A stretch of 64,000 bases of DNA from the NCBI RefSeq assembly GCF_034190915.1, contig NW_026947484.1, positions 185,560,982 to 185,624,981 of the forward strand, given 5' to 3'. The notes beneath the pieces are model-generated. The model worked only from the letters and a program-made list of their open reading frames with translations, was not told the DNA's origin and did no database searches. The position numbers were made by a program, and so were the translations under genes. Of the stretch, positions 11,691-23,110 are shown in pieces (position 1 is the stretch's first letter; each line of letters begins with the position of its first letter). Source of the DNA: Cavia porcellus. Its lineage: Eukaryota > Chordata > Mammalia > Rodentia > Caviidae.

Positions 11691-12950
11691 AATAGAGATT
11701 AACTAGCATGCTAGTCAAGAATAAATAAACTAGTTACCTGATAATAAATGATTTCAGTTAACGGATATATTGCTTATTCATTAGAAGCAGAATAAAATAA
11801 GCCTTTGGAAATAGAAGTAAGGAATAAAATAATATAAATTTGGAAGTGTGAATGGCAATAGAAAATCGGAAAAATAATTTTAGAACCATGACAGTATATT
11901 TCTTACAAAAATGTTTTAATCTATTTGAAAACCATCAACATTAAAATATTAAGGGAAATTGGAGATTGGAAAGCCTGCAAAACATATGGTGCTATCCATA
12001 AGCAATTTTAAAACTAGTTAAGGATATATAATATTCATACAATATTACAGGCAACAACTATCCTTAAATTCTAGAGAATATACCCTGAGACATATCAGTT
12101 AGTTCTTTTATCAAGCCTGTTAGACAACTTAGATCATTAAATCCAGAAATTCACAGTCTTTCACAATAGACAAGAGAGCAGCCATCCTCAACTGTCTGGT
12201 CTTTCTAATCCTTCATGTAATGAGCTCTTTAGAGTACATACAACAGCTGATCATCACAATGGCAGAGGGCAGCGTAGAAGGTAGGTGGCCAATCCTAGTG
12301 TCTTCAGTTAGCCTTCCTATGGGTTTAGCTATCTCAAGAAAGCCCAGGAGAAGGCATGGCTGGTAATACTAACTACAGTAAAGGATCAAACAATGAAAAT
12401 AAAAGATCTTCCTGTAGAGGCCAAAGTACAAATGTAACAACATTGGCAAAGCAGCCCTTACATAATGGAGGTGTTTTCTGGGAAGAACAGAGAGAGGGTT
12501 TAGGTAGCTTCAGCTGAAGGCTCAGGGAAGAAGAAGAAAGAATGTGACTGTGATTTCTGAGAGTTTTAGGAGTGCAAGATTTGGGACAAAGGGACATAAG
12601 CACCTCTCAAGGAAATGAACTATTTAAACTGCTTTGCACATTATCTTTTGATATCTTCTTTTTCTTCTTCAAATTTGGCCTAATACTAGCATAGGCAAAG
12701 AATTCTGAATTGAAAATTGAATGACTAATGTCCACTGAATTTCAGAATAAGAATTTAGGTATATAATTTAAGTTGATGGGATTACTTCTTTCCTTCTAAA
12801 AATTCTTACCTATAAATATAGAATTACAGTCACAAGAGCTTACAAAAATCTAAGATACCAGGGGTTTTTTTGACTTCTAAAGTCAGGCAAATATTCAAGT
12901 TCTATAGTGAAATAATTTTTAAAAATTCATTATTTTTAAATTATATTCTT
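11691..12950. other. Unassigned non-coding stretch
   Basis: One minus-strand frame of 76 codons (12373-12603) has no recognisable domain. The rest is AT-rich and was not recognised. Confidence 0.4.
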
Positions 12951-13445
12951 TTATGAGTTGTATGGGTCAGGGTTTTACTGGAGAGAACAGATACAACCCA
13001 GGATATACAGAAACAACAAGATTGGCTAACAATAGTCAGTCACAGAGCCCGATGAGGAAGTGTGAAGAGGGTGTCTATGCACTGGAGGCTGAAGGATTCA
13101 ATCCAAGGTCTGGAGTTCACCCTAATGTCTTGTGCAAGTCCACACCAGCAGGATGATGGGTCTGCAACAGAAGGCGGAAGGCTCTGTGATGTGAGGCTGA
13201 AGAGTCTACGCTGGAAAGCTAAGAGTTTATATTTGAAGCCAGGAGGCAAGGTCCAAACCAAAGATGAAGACTGGAGCTTCTCCCAAGAATGGAATGGATT
13301 TGTCCTTCCTCCTCCCCTTTTATACCTTGAGGTTATAACACACCCTAGGGTGGGTCTTCTTCTACATCCTTGGGTGTAGAATTGCTAAACCCATTTAGTT
13401 AGCTCCTAACTGTCTCAAGTTGACACAGTCAATCAATCACTACAT
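12951..13445 (-). mobile_element. Probable LTR, antisense, family not assigned
   Basis: It opens on the plus strand with 'gtatgggtcagggttttact' and 'ggagagaacagatacaaccc', is less AT-rich than its surroundings, and ends with 'tctcaagttgacacagtcaa'. That layout is shared by a class of mammalian LTRs that in this orientation end in 'caagttgacac' plus a short tail; the MaLR copy ending at 31481 shows a related end. Overlapping frames of up to 105 codons on both strands here are by-products of the higher GC. I cannot name the subfamily. Confidence 0.5.
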
Positions 13446-14930
13446 GAGTCATGTAGACCAATAAAAATCCAAGATGTTATATAAAAATTAATACATTCCA
13501 GGAGCACCCTGACCTTATTCTATGCTTGCCACCTTGAGAGTCCTGCAGTAGAAGATGAAATCTGGCGAGCTCCCACATGCAAGCCCCTGTGTATGGATAT
13601 GGACACACTAAACAAATGTAATGTGCCAAGTTTATCACTTTATTGAGAACTGCACAGAGAGCCAAGTAATGTTCTGGATGATTTTTACATGTTTTCAGTA
13701 AGGCTGATAACAAACTCTCAAGATTTATGTTAATGTTTCTCAGGCATTAAAATAGGCTAAGTGACCTGATTTAATAAGTAAAAGGTCTAAGCCTGGTCCC
13801 CAGGACAACTTGACTCTTTATTGGGACCCTTTAATAGTTAAAAAACAAATGAAATAAGAAAGAAAATAAGTAAAAAGAAGAAAAAAATGAAGAAAGAATC
13901 CTCAGTGTGTCCACCACCGGGAGCATGGCTACAGGAAGCGAGGGTCAGTGAACATGCTTTTAGCCAGAAAGAGACTGTAAAATCAAATCACCCTACCTAG
14001 TGTCGCTTCCCAGTGAATATATCCATTTTAGTCTCCTGAGAACTAGCCTAGTTTATTAACAAAAAGGAATTAAACATATTCAGCTACTTGTATTTGTCAA
14101 TAGCTAAACGCTGGCCTTTTCCCTTTTATGTGCTCCTCTGGATAAAAGGCTCTGGATCAGAATAAACACCAAGGAAGTCAAACATTTGAGCTATCAGCAG
14201 ACCAACAACAAGGGCTTCAGACTAGAGGTAAAAGACAGGCCATTGCCCTAGGCATCAGCTACAGATCTGAAGCAGAATCAACATGGGAGATATCCTTTAG
14301 TGATGGTAGAAAAGCAATATCTGAAATTAGTGTGGGAATAGAACCAAGGAACAGGGAAACTGGAACTTTGCATAGGTATTTTTGTTCAATTATGCTGCTA
14401 CAAAAGCCCTGGAGGTAATGATGTTACCACATTAAATGCCTTGAGAATAGAGCAAAGGAGCTTTTCCTTCTAAATACACATCATCTAAACACAATGAAAA
14501 GACACACAGCTGCCATTTATATCAGGAATTGTCTGTTCAGATAAAGTCCCAACACATAATAGCATGTCTTTCAAAGTTTCGCTCCTATAAAGGCCTCTTC
14601 TTTCTGCTGTGCTAATCAATCCTCCACATTGGTGCCTGTATATCATTATAATAGAGCCATTCTAAACTGAATTCAATATGGTGACATGTTTATGATTCTT
14701 TTATTTACTTTAAAGAACATTATGGAAGGTGTATTTATTTTGTAATGCTATTAGCAACCTGTACTGCCAAGAATCTGTTGATAATTCTTTCCAAAGGAAA
14801 CAAGAAACTCAAAAGCTACAACAGGGGGAGGTGAACAAATGTGACTGTACAAAGATTTTATATTCTGTATATGAAAATATACCATAAATCAAATGAAAAT
14901 TATTATAAGGAGAAGGCAATGTTTGTGAAA
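13446..14930. other. Unassigned non-coding stretch
   Basis: No gene supported. A 78-codon minus frame at 13477-13713 lacks any recognised feature. A/G-rich low-complexity sequence lies at 13840-13900. Confidence 0.4.
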
Positions 14931-15130
14931 CATACAATACAAGGAATTACTGAATACCTGGCAATTGATATTTTTAAAAGAAACACCCAATCAAAAAAAT
15001 GGACAAAGTCTTTCAATAGTCAAGTCTCTAAAGAAGTAATATAATTGTTAAATAAGTATATTAAAGGAAATTCAATCACAAGAACAATCAAGGACATATA
15101 AATTAAAACACTGACTGATCCCAGTGAATG
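14931..15130 (+). mobile_element. L1 ORF2 3' fragment (sense)
   Basis: The block 'caatcaaaaaaatggacaaa' followed by 'gtctttcaatagtcaagtct' and 'ctaaagaagtaatataattg', and later 'acatataaattaaaacac', matches the order of a conserved part of L1 ORF2 near its 3' end. It is diverged and carries frame breaks. Confidence 0.7.
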
Positions 15131-15353
15131 ATTGGCAGAAAAACTATATTTATATTCATTCCATTTTTGAAATAATTCATTGAATTTATTAACCAGAATA
15201 GACACCAACTACTAAATATCATGTAATTTAAAGTAGTCTTTTGCAAGATATGATGTAAAATAGGCAATAAAAGATAGAAGAAATCACCAGGATAAAGGGT
15301 GTAAATTTCTTTTTTTTTAATTTTAAAGACAATAAAGCAAACCAAAAAAAAAA

Positions 15354-15745
15354 AGAATAAAACCAATCAAAACAAACCAGTGTGACACAGGATTTCAAAA
15401 CAATATGAAATCAACAATGGCTACCATAGCACCTCTTGTTGTCTTCAAAATAGCTGCAGAGACCTTCAGACATAGTAAAAGCCCAACAAAACAGAAAAGA
15501 ATAGAACCAATAAAAACAAAAATGAATGCAATAAACAGTTTCAAAACATGACTGTGGTAAATCCAAAATGGCTACCACAATATATCTCGCTGTTTTTGAA
15601 ATAGCTGTTCACACCATCGGATATAACAAAATCAGACTAAACAAAAGAGAATAAAACCCAATTCAACAAAACAATGAAAATTACACAGCACTTCAAAACA
15701 AGAGAACAGGGATTTAACAATGGCTACCACCTTCAGAAGGAGATC
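15354..15745. repeat. Tandem array, three diverged units of about 150 bp
   Basis: The marker 'aatggctacca' occurs near 15416, 15567 and 15719, spaced 151 and 152 bases. A second marker of the form 'gaata(a/g)aacc' occurs near 15354, 15500 and 15651, spaced about 146 and 151 bases. A third marker, 'ttcaaaaca', precedes the first in each unit. The units are AT-rich and diverged from each other. No protein is encoded. I do not recognise the unit as a named satellite; it may be an array inside an LTR or a minor satellite. Confidence 0.8.
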
Positions 15746-16090
15746 CCCATAGATGCTGCACTGCATACCCTTACCTTATGAGTAGATGATCTGACAATCA
15801 GCCTTAGACCTACAAAGATAGTGACACACCAGACACCACAAGCATCAGATTGCATTTCACCTGAATAGTTATCATGCAGCCTGTGCAGATCAGCCAGTCA
15901 CTTAGACGGAGGGTTGTGTTGACCCTTCTTATTTCCCAGCTGTGCCCCAGAACGGGTTGGGGTCTGACTGTCCTCCTGGTGATGGTAGCCCATGCATGGT
16001 GCTGTTTTGTAGGAAGAGCTGGTTTCCTGGTGAATTATATAAATGGTATAAACTTCAAGAAAGAAGAGAAAATCAAGGAGAAAAAAGGTC
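15746..16090. other. Moderate-GC stretch following the tandem array, unassigned
   Basis: The block 15870-16030 is noticeably richer in G/C than its neighbours and holds open frames of about 70 codons on both strands, with no recognised protein. It may be the continuation of the same mobile element as the 150-bp array. Confidence 0.35.
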
Positions 16091-16159
16091 AATAATATGA
16101 AATACAAGAAAAATGTATGTCATGTGACTATTAGAAACTCATTGGCAACTTCAGTAATA

Positions 16160-16390
16160 ATTTGAAGTTTGAATAAGAAGCTAGCAATTCCATTCCTAGA
16201 TACATATCACAATAAAGTTTCTACATAGGTAATGCTCAAAGTGATTATACCAACCATAGAGAGGGGAAACTGCAAAAACTTCTATGATATGAAAAAAATT
16301 GGTATCCAAACTATAACCAGATATAATAGCATGGAAAATTCTCAAACATATAGGCAAGTCACAGAAAACTATACAGCTGCCCATTCATGT
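16160..16390 (+). mobile_element. L1 3'-end-like fragment, diverged
   Basis: The text 'agctagcaattccattccta' then 'gatacatatc', and later 'ccaaccatagagaggggaaa', resembles the L1 ORF2 terminal region ('ccagcaattcc...'). It is weak and interrupted. Confidence 0.4.
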
Positions 16391-16391
16391 C

Positions 16392-16715
16392 TAGGATTTC
16401 TATATCTGTGAACTCAAACAGTCATGGATTGAAAATGCTTGAAAAAATTGTATCTGTACTAAACCTAAAGCAATCTCTACAAAATCTAAGCTATATAGAA
16501 TTCTGTTCTATGTAAGTAGTGTTCTAAAACATTTATTTATAGAGTATTTACCTCATTTCAGTATTGTAAGTAATCTAGAAATCTTTAAAATACATGGGAG
16601 GATATGTTAGATGCAAACACTATACCATGTTATACTAGGAAGTTAAACACCTATAGATTTTGCTACCTACATAGGATCCAAGAAAAAATTCCCCTGTAAC
16701 CATGGGGAGTGACTA
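16392..16715 (+). mobile_element. Tigger/pogo-type DNA transposon relic
   Basis: Landmarks in order: 'catggattgaaaatgcttga', 'attgtatctgtactaaacc', 'atttatttatagagtattta', 'ttgtaagtaatctagaaatc', 'aaaatacatgggaggatatg' and 'atgcaaacactataccatg'. This order matches a common mammalian non-autonomous Tigger-family element. The termini are worn, so the inverted repeats cannot be shown clearly. Confidence 0.75.
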
Positions 16716-16745
16716 TGCATAGCATAATCTTTTTTAGAAAAATAA

Positions 16746-16787
16746 GATATATATATATATATATGCACACACACATATATATATATG

Positions 16788-16844
<57 letters not shown>
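16746..16844. repeat. Compound (AT)n/(AC)n microsatellite
   Basis: About 100 bases of alternating AT and CA dinucleotide blocks. The strings of Tyr/Ile and Val/Cys codons in the open frames across it are artefacts of the repeat. Confidence 0.97.
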
Positions 16845-19690
16845 GTTACATATACAGAATATGTATTTGTGCATATAATGGAAAAAGTTAAAAAATGGAA
16901 AGCAGGATAGCAGTCGCCTCCCTTGTTCATGTTGGTTCTGCACTTTGTGCTTTGCTTTGTCCTTGAATAAGAGGTTTATATTCAAGGAGAGACGGATCTC
17001 ACAGTGTAGTGAGCTATTGTAGCAACAGTTGACGAGGAGGTCAAATCTCAGAAGCCCGAGGTCAGAAATTTTACTTTTATCTGCACTTTCTGTTATCTAC
17101 CTGTTCCTTTTTTTTTCTCTTCTTCAAAAAGGATAGATTTCTTTTTCTTTCATGACTTGAAATTACAGTCTTGGGCAGCTTGATAATGGACCAGAGTTAG
17201 AAAAACTGTACTTTTTGCCTTTCTCTTTTCTGAGTCTAAGACGAAATAGAGCTATTGCTCCTACTGCTGCTATTTAAGGACGGACAAGATACTGGATTAT
17301 TTGCTGAGATCTGTGGAATCTGACTACTTGAAAGAAATTAAGATAACTACAGTATAACTACTAGAATGAATTGTTTTGTTGATAGGATATTAGTAAGGTG
17401 AAAGAAACAAGATCTGGGCTCAAGAATGTCTGAACAAGTTTACACAGCTCTTTTGTCAGAAAACTACAATTTGAAGATTTACAAATTTTACTCAAGAATG
17501 AAGATACCAAGGGTAAGGACACTTGGATAGACCAGCAGGCTGTTGCTGCACTGTGGGGTTCTCAAAGCATTGGAGTGCAAACAGAAATGAGTCACCAAAA
17601 ACTCTCTGTTCTTGTTGACTTTTTGTGTATTGGAGAACTCAGAATCTTTCTGCTTCATATATCATGGTTGTCTGTAAACTGGCTTTAGAAATTGGTACAC
17701 TTCTAAATTGGTATATTATATCAACAAGACTTAACCTAACAAATTCTGAAGTTTGCAGGGACATAAGCCTACAGCTGTCTTGATAAACTGATGGTTTTGG
17801 GCAAGATAAAAGATCACCCAGCATCTCCTTTTTGAGACAATATCTCAAGAATGCAGAAACATGAATCATAGCCTAAGAAAATTCTCCATTGCAATGTTAT
17901 ACATGCTACAATTTGTAAACACTTCATAATGAATGTCAGGATAAAATAACTCATTCCTCAATACTTCAGATTCAAGCCCGAAATGAGAATAACTAGTTCC
18001 TCGTAGTGTTCAGAAACATATCATCACAGGTCTAACAAATTGCTTTAGCCTTCTAGAGTTAACTGGTGTGAAACCTTCATGGTGCTTTGATCAGTTTATA
18101 CCTTTGCTACTTGGAATGGAATGAAGGACCCTATACACAGCAATAACTTTGTTCAGACTTGAAGTCTGATAGTAACGCAGATTTCCATCTGTAGATGAAT
18201 TGCTTAATAAATCTTTAACTGCTACTTTTCCCTAAAATACACCATCATTGTCCTATCCCAAAAGATAAATATGAAGAAACAAATCACTTAACAGTTCTAA
18301 AGTATCAGTTTTGGTTGCAGATTTTGAAATAGAGTATGACTTGAAGATTAAAATATAATCCTGGATTTATAATGTAGGGGAGTGGAATAAAATGCAAAAT
18401 TTATCCAGAGAAAAATAGGCTTCTCCTACTTAAAACCCAAACAATATTATGCTCTCTAGGCAACAAGGAAATTTAGTGTGGGAAGATATATTTTTCCCAG
18501 AGTAAGACCCTTTTATTATCCCTAAGAAAGTTTTCTAAAGACAAAGATGGAAAAAGCCATCTTTTTTAAAAATCTAAGCTTCAGAAATAGTATCAGTTCC
18601 TAGAATTAAGAAATATACTGATAAAGAAATTTATCTTTATTCTAATATTATTTACTTTTCCTTTAGCATTTTCCACAGAAGTAAAAATTATAACAACTCA
18701 TATCGATTACCCAAATTTCTTCTTAGAACTTTCCTCAGCCATAAAGCCTAATCTCAAATTCTATTTAGACAGTGCGGTACCTCATGTCAATACAATCAGT
18801 TACCAGTTTATTGCATTTTATTTATTTATTTGTTTATCTTGTGCTCTAATTGCAGTCTTCAATATGTACTCTGTGATAACAGTAAAACTTCTTTAAGTAC
18901 CACCTCCTTAAAGTGAACATGGTATTCAGCTCGTGTATAAGATGCTGCAGAGAAACAATGAAGAGGCTAGCCTACATTTTCCTGGGTTGACTGAGTTTCA
19001 GTGCTGTGTATGTGAAGATACTCATTCAAGACACAGAAACAGAGCTCCCAAGCGCTGGACATTATCTCAGGGTCTCCTAACTTCACTGGTACCCATTCAC
19101 CCCAACGTGAGCTATATGTTTTCAGGCCTCTTGTTCCTAACAAACTGATTTCACTGCGTACTGGGTGCTGCCTACTGCTCAACCAGCAACCCCAGACCAG
19201 CATGGGCAAAGCATTAACTTCTCTGTTTATTTATTAACTACCTTATTAAATGACTACCTTCTCCATCGAAGTCTGAACTTCCTCCAGATTTACACTTCCT
19301 TAGGTGCTGTTCTTCCATATCAACTTGGTGTAACATATAGAGATTTATTATATCCATGTTATTTACACCAGTGGGTGTTCTTTGTATTAAGTTCCCCTTA
19401 TTCACATACTGTGTAGTTTCTATCTCTTGACTAGACCCAGATTGCTGTACCAGGAATGCCTTAAACTTAGTAGAACATTAAAGGCAAAGTAACACTGGCC
19501 GTAGGGGGTCTACAGGTTCACTCTTTTTCTGTTTGTTAACTATTTTTATGTACTACTTATATTATCTTTTCCTCTACTTTGGTAATTTTTCCCTCTCTTC
19601 ATTCCTACTATCAATTCTACTATCAGTCAATCCTATTGCTTGCATAGCAATCAAGCTTACTGCAATAATTCTATCATTTCCACAATGATA
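16845..19690. other. Unassigned non-coding stretch
   Basis: No supported gene. Frames of 71-83 codons at 18933-19416 overlap on both strands with no family match I can see. No repeat was confidently named here. Confidence 0.4.
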
Positions 19691-19775
19691 AACTTGCATA
19701 TATGGTCAGAACCATTTCATGTGCTTTAATATATCATTATTACTATTTACAACAATTCTGAGAAGTGGAAATATA
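19691..19775 (+). repeat. MIR-like fragment, weak
   Basis: The order 'ttcatgtgctttaatatatc', 'attattactatttacaac' and 'aattctgagaagtgg' resembles part of the MIR core. Short and uncertain. Confidence 0.3.
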
Positions 19776-19784
19776 TCGCTGTGG

Positions 19785-20012
19785 CATGACATTTTCAGTT
19801 TTTCTGGGAAAATACCCAGAAGGGGAATAGCTGGATTGAATGAGACTTCCAATCCTAGTTTTTAAAGGAATCTTCACACTGATTTCCACAGTGTTTGCAA
19901 TAGTCTACACTCCCATGAACAATGGAGAAGAATCCTTTTTCCCAGCAGCCCCACCAACATTTGGTATCAGTTGATTTCTTCATGCCAGCCATTCTTTCTG
20001 ATAGATAACTAT
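19785..20012 (-). mobile_element. L1 ORF2 fragment, antisense
   Basis: On the plus strand it reads 'gaaggggaatagctggattg', then a cluster around 'gatttccacagtgtttgc', then 'cccatgaacaatggagaag' and 'cagccccaccaacatttgg'. This is the reverse-complement order of a conserved stretch near the end of L1 ORF2. Degenerate. Confidence 0.75.
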
Positions 20013-20910
20013 AATACTAACCTGTTAGTTCCTCAAAGAGAACAGCTTGTGCTGTCATCTGATCATTTTTATATCTAGATATTGTAACATCAACTACATC
20101 TAAGCTAACAATATGAATTATATTAACTAGTATTGATTTCCTAGTATTTTTTTTAAATTCTGTATCATTTCTATCCATTTGTTCTCTTTTGCCTTTTAAA
20201 ATAAAAAAGAAGTGGACTATCTCCAGTTTGAAAAATGTGGAAAACAGCTCAAAGATGTCTAAAACAGTATCGCATAGTTTCTGATATAACTGAAGCAACA
20301 TGTTTGATTCTAAAGTCGTGTTCATTTCACCTTTGACTTGAATAACTATCTGGTTTTAAAATATTTATTAGTAGCCTATTGTTCCCTTGGCCAAAGGCAA
20401 CTGCAACCTTGGACAGGAAATCTCTGATCTTTCCTCCTCTGCTTCTCCTGACATCATTTTTGCTGAGTATCTAATGATACTTTTCAATCTACCTTGAGTT
20501 AAATACATTTATGCCACATACCTTGAAACCTAATATTAAACCTTTAAAACATATTTATTTTTTGCACTGTCTTTACTACTTGAGCTCCAGGTTAATATTC
20601 ATTTTTACCTTCCCAAAGGGGAAAAAATAAAGAGATTTAAGAAAACTCACTTCAAATAAATTATTTTCTCTAAATACATTCACAAATAAAGTCAAGAAAA
20701 TGAAGAAAATACAAATATAATATATCTATATTTTGAAAAAAATTAGTCCAGTTGTTTTTCTGAATTTCTGAAAGGTATGACAAAATTATCTTTACGCATA
20801 TAGATACTAGTATAGTGTAATTTCCATCCACTACCAAAAAAGAGGAAATGATGTCTTTCCTTTCTATTAAACTACAAGACACGAGAGATTTTGTTTTGTT
20901 GTTTCCTTCT
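20013..20910. other. Unassigned non-coding stretch
   Basis: A 102-codon minus frame (20017-20325) is unbroken but has no recognised domain. The remainder is AT-rich. Confidence 0.35.
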
Positions 20911-20914
20911 TAGT

Positions 20915-20995
20915 ACAGCTCCAGCACCTAGAATGATAGCAAGCCCAACAAATGTGCAATAAATAATGGAGAAATAATTTTTGTAATAAATGAAA
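20915..20995 (+). mobile_element. L2/MIR 3'-end-like fragment
   Basis: The sequence 'ccagcacctagaatgatagc' followed by 'aataaataatggagaaata' resembles the shared 3' tail of L2 and MIR elements ('cagcacctagaacagtg...caataaat'). Confidence 0.6.
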
Positions 20996-21184
20996 TAAAT
21001 TTCTCAAGGAGTTTGAGTAAAATATTAAGTGAATTTTTTTTTCAAAAAGGAGAAAATGAAAACTTGTTTATATATTTCTTTTATCATGGAAATGGAAACT
21101 TTTATCACTATTTAAGTCCAAAGCTTATATGACTAAAAAGAATTAAGAAGTTGGAGAGGAATAATGTTTGAACATAAAGGGAGG

Positions 21185-21390
21185 GGGGAAAAAAAAACCC
21201 TTCTCCATTGTTGATGGGACTGTAAAATGGTGCAGCCACTGAGGAAATCAGCATGGAGAGTCCCTTCAAAACTAGGACTGGAGGTCCCATTCCACCCAGC
21301 TATTGCCTTTCTGAGTATCTTCCCAGAACAAATGAAAACATCATACCACTGTGATATACGTGCACCCATGTGTGCATAGTGATAGGGGAA
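21185..21390 (+). mobile_element. L1 ORF2 C-terminal fragment (sense)
   Basis: After an A-run the order is 'ttgttgatgggactgtaaaa', 'tggtgcagccactgagg', 'gtcccttcaaaactagg', 'acccagctattgcctttctg' and 'gtgcacccatgtgtgcat'. These are the landmarks of the L1 ORF2 terminal region. Frames are broken. Confidence 0.85.
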
Positions 21391-22690
21391 GAAAAACAGA
21401 GAAAAAGAACACTTGAGGAGTCAAATTCAGTCTTCTATAAGGAAACCATTCTCATAAAAATAAACTCACTCTTTTGCTAGTAACATCAACCTATTCATAA
21501 GGTTGTCTCCCCTAATGCAAAAGTTACCCATCTTGCAACAACACTGTGTGAGGACCAAGTTTCCAGCATATGAACTTTGGGAAACACATTCATCCTACTG
21601 GGGGAATGAAGCCACACAAACAGCAAATGAGTGACTTCCAGGATTCTCTCTTTTTACAAATTTTCAATAGTTTTTATATCATACAGCAAAAAGGGGAGCA
21701 TCCAGGAAGGGTTTAGTGGCTTACCAAAGGTGAGATTAAACAGAAATCCAAGACAGGAAACATGATAAATAACTAGAAAATAGAACAGCATGCTCTTATC
21801 TCCAGATCTTCAAAGAAACTTTCTTGAATAATCTGTAGATTTAACTCATGCTTCAAGAAAACTGCCACTAATATAAAGAAAAACTTGAAAGTGAAATAAA
21901 TCACACCTAGACCTTACACAAAGGTGGGAATAGTTCCCATTCCCATTAGTCAGACTAAATAACCTCACAATTCATGGGGCAAAAATAAAGTGGACCTCAT
22001 TGGGGCTGCAATAAATGTGGCTTTTATACCATCCACAAATCTTAAAAGCTGGCTTTGAAAAGAACTATTTTCAATAACTTGATTATTGAAGAACAACACT
22101 CAAGTATATAAGGTTACAAAAACATACTGTATTCAAGGTTAAAAAATAATCACAATATCCAGCATCAAAATAAATATTGTCATGTATGAAAAGAGAAAAT
22201 AAAACAAGTTTCAAGTGTCTGAAACTAAAAATATACTATATGGCATTGATTCTTACTTTTAAAAGACTGATTTAAAAACATAGCAATACAAAAATGTAAA
22301 ATGAAACCAAAAGGAATAAAAGAATTAATTTTTTTTAAATTAAAAGAAAATCAGGATGCTACACACATCTTAAATATGTTTAATATATGAATATTTAGAA
22401 TTTCCAGAGAAAGTGAAAACATTTTAATACTGGCAAAAACTTTTTATTTTTATGAAACTGTAAATATAAAGACCCAAGACTCTCAATAAACACAAAATGT
22501 AATAAACACTAAGAAAACTGCATGCAGGAACACAGTCATCAAATTGATCAAAATAAATTAAAAAAGAGAAAATATTAATAATGTCTAAAGAGATGTTAAC
22601 AGAGAAACAGGAGTAAGCTAGAGAATAAATTTCTTACTTGGGATTTTTTTTTTAAAGCACCAAAAGGAAATTTAGATTCCTCAGCTGAAA
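21391..22690. other. Unassigned AT-rich non-coding stretch
   Basis: No frame of 60 codons or more lies in most of this stretch and no repeat could be named with confidence. Sequence is A-rich around 22150-22600. Confidence 0.4.
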
Positions 22691-22829
22691 TATCTTTAAC
22701 TACATCTTGCAAATTTTGATATGTCTTTCATTTTATTAAATGATATGTTACTCAAAAAATAGTTTTGAGATGTTCTCTTTTCAACTGGTTATTTAGGCAG
22801 TACTTTCTTCAAATCACAAATGGAGGTAA

Positions 22830-23110
22830 CTGTTGTTGATTTTTAGTTTTATTCTATGATAATCAAAGGACATGCACTGTGATTCTGATTTTTGTTTACA
22901 TTTACTGAGCTTGTTGATACCTCAAAATATGATCAATCTTGTTGAATGTTCACAGGAATAATTAAAAATGTGTATGTATTTTGCTCTTATTGTTTGGATT
23001 ATTATATACATGCCATTCTGTTATTCATTATGTTATTTGCATGTCCTTGATGATTTTCCATGGTGCTTTATCAACTGCTAGTTCTGTCCATTTCCTAAGT
23101 GTGCACAAGT
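22830..23110 (-). mobile_element. L1 ORF2 fragment, antisense
   Basis: On the plus strand the order is 'ataatcaaaggacatgcact', 'cctcaaaatatgatcaatct', 'tgttgaatgttcacagg', 'aatgtgtatgtattttgctc' and 'cctagttctgtcc'-like text near 23080. This is the antisense order of a well-known L1 ORF2 region. Confidence 0.65.

Noticed and set aside
16709..16985. Open frames rich in Tyr/Ile and Val/Cys repeats
   Set aside because: They are produced by the AT/AC microsatellite.
20017..20325. 102-codon minus-strand open frame
   Set aside because: No domain recognised, AT-rich composition, and no supporting context.
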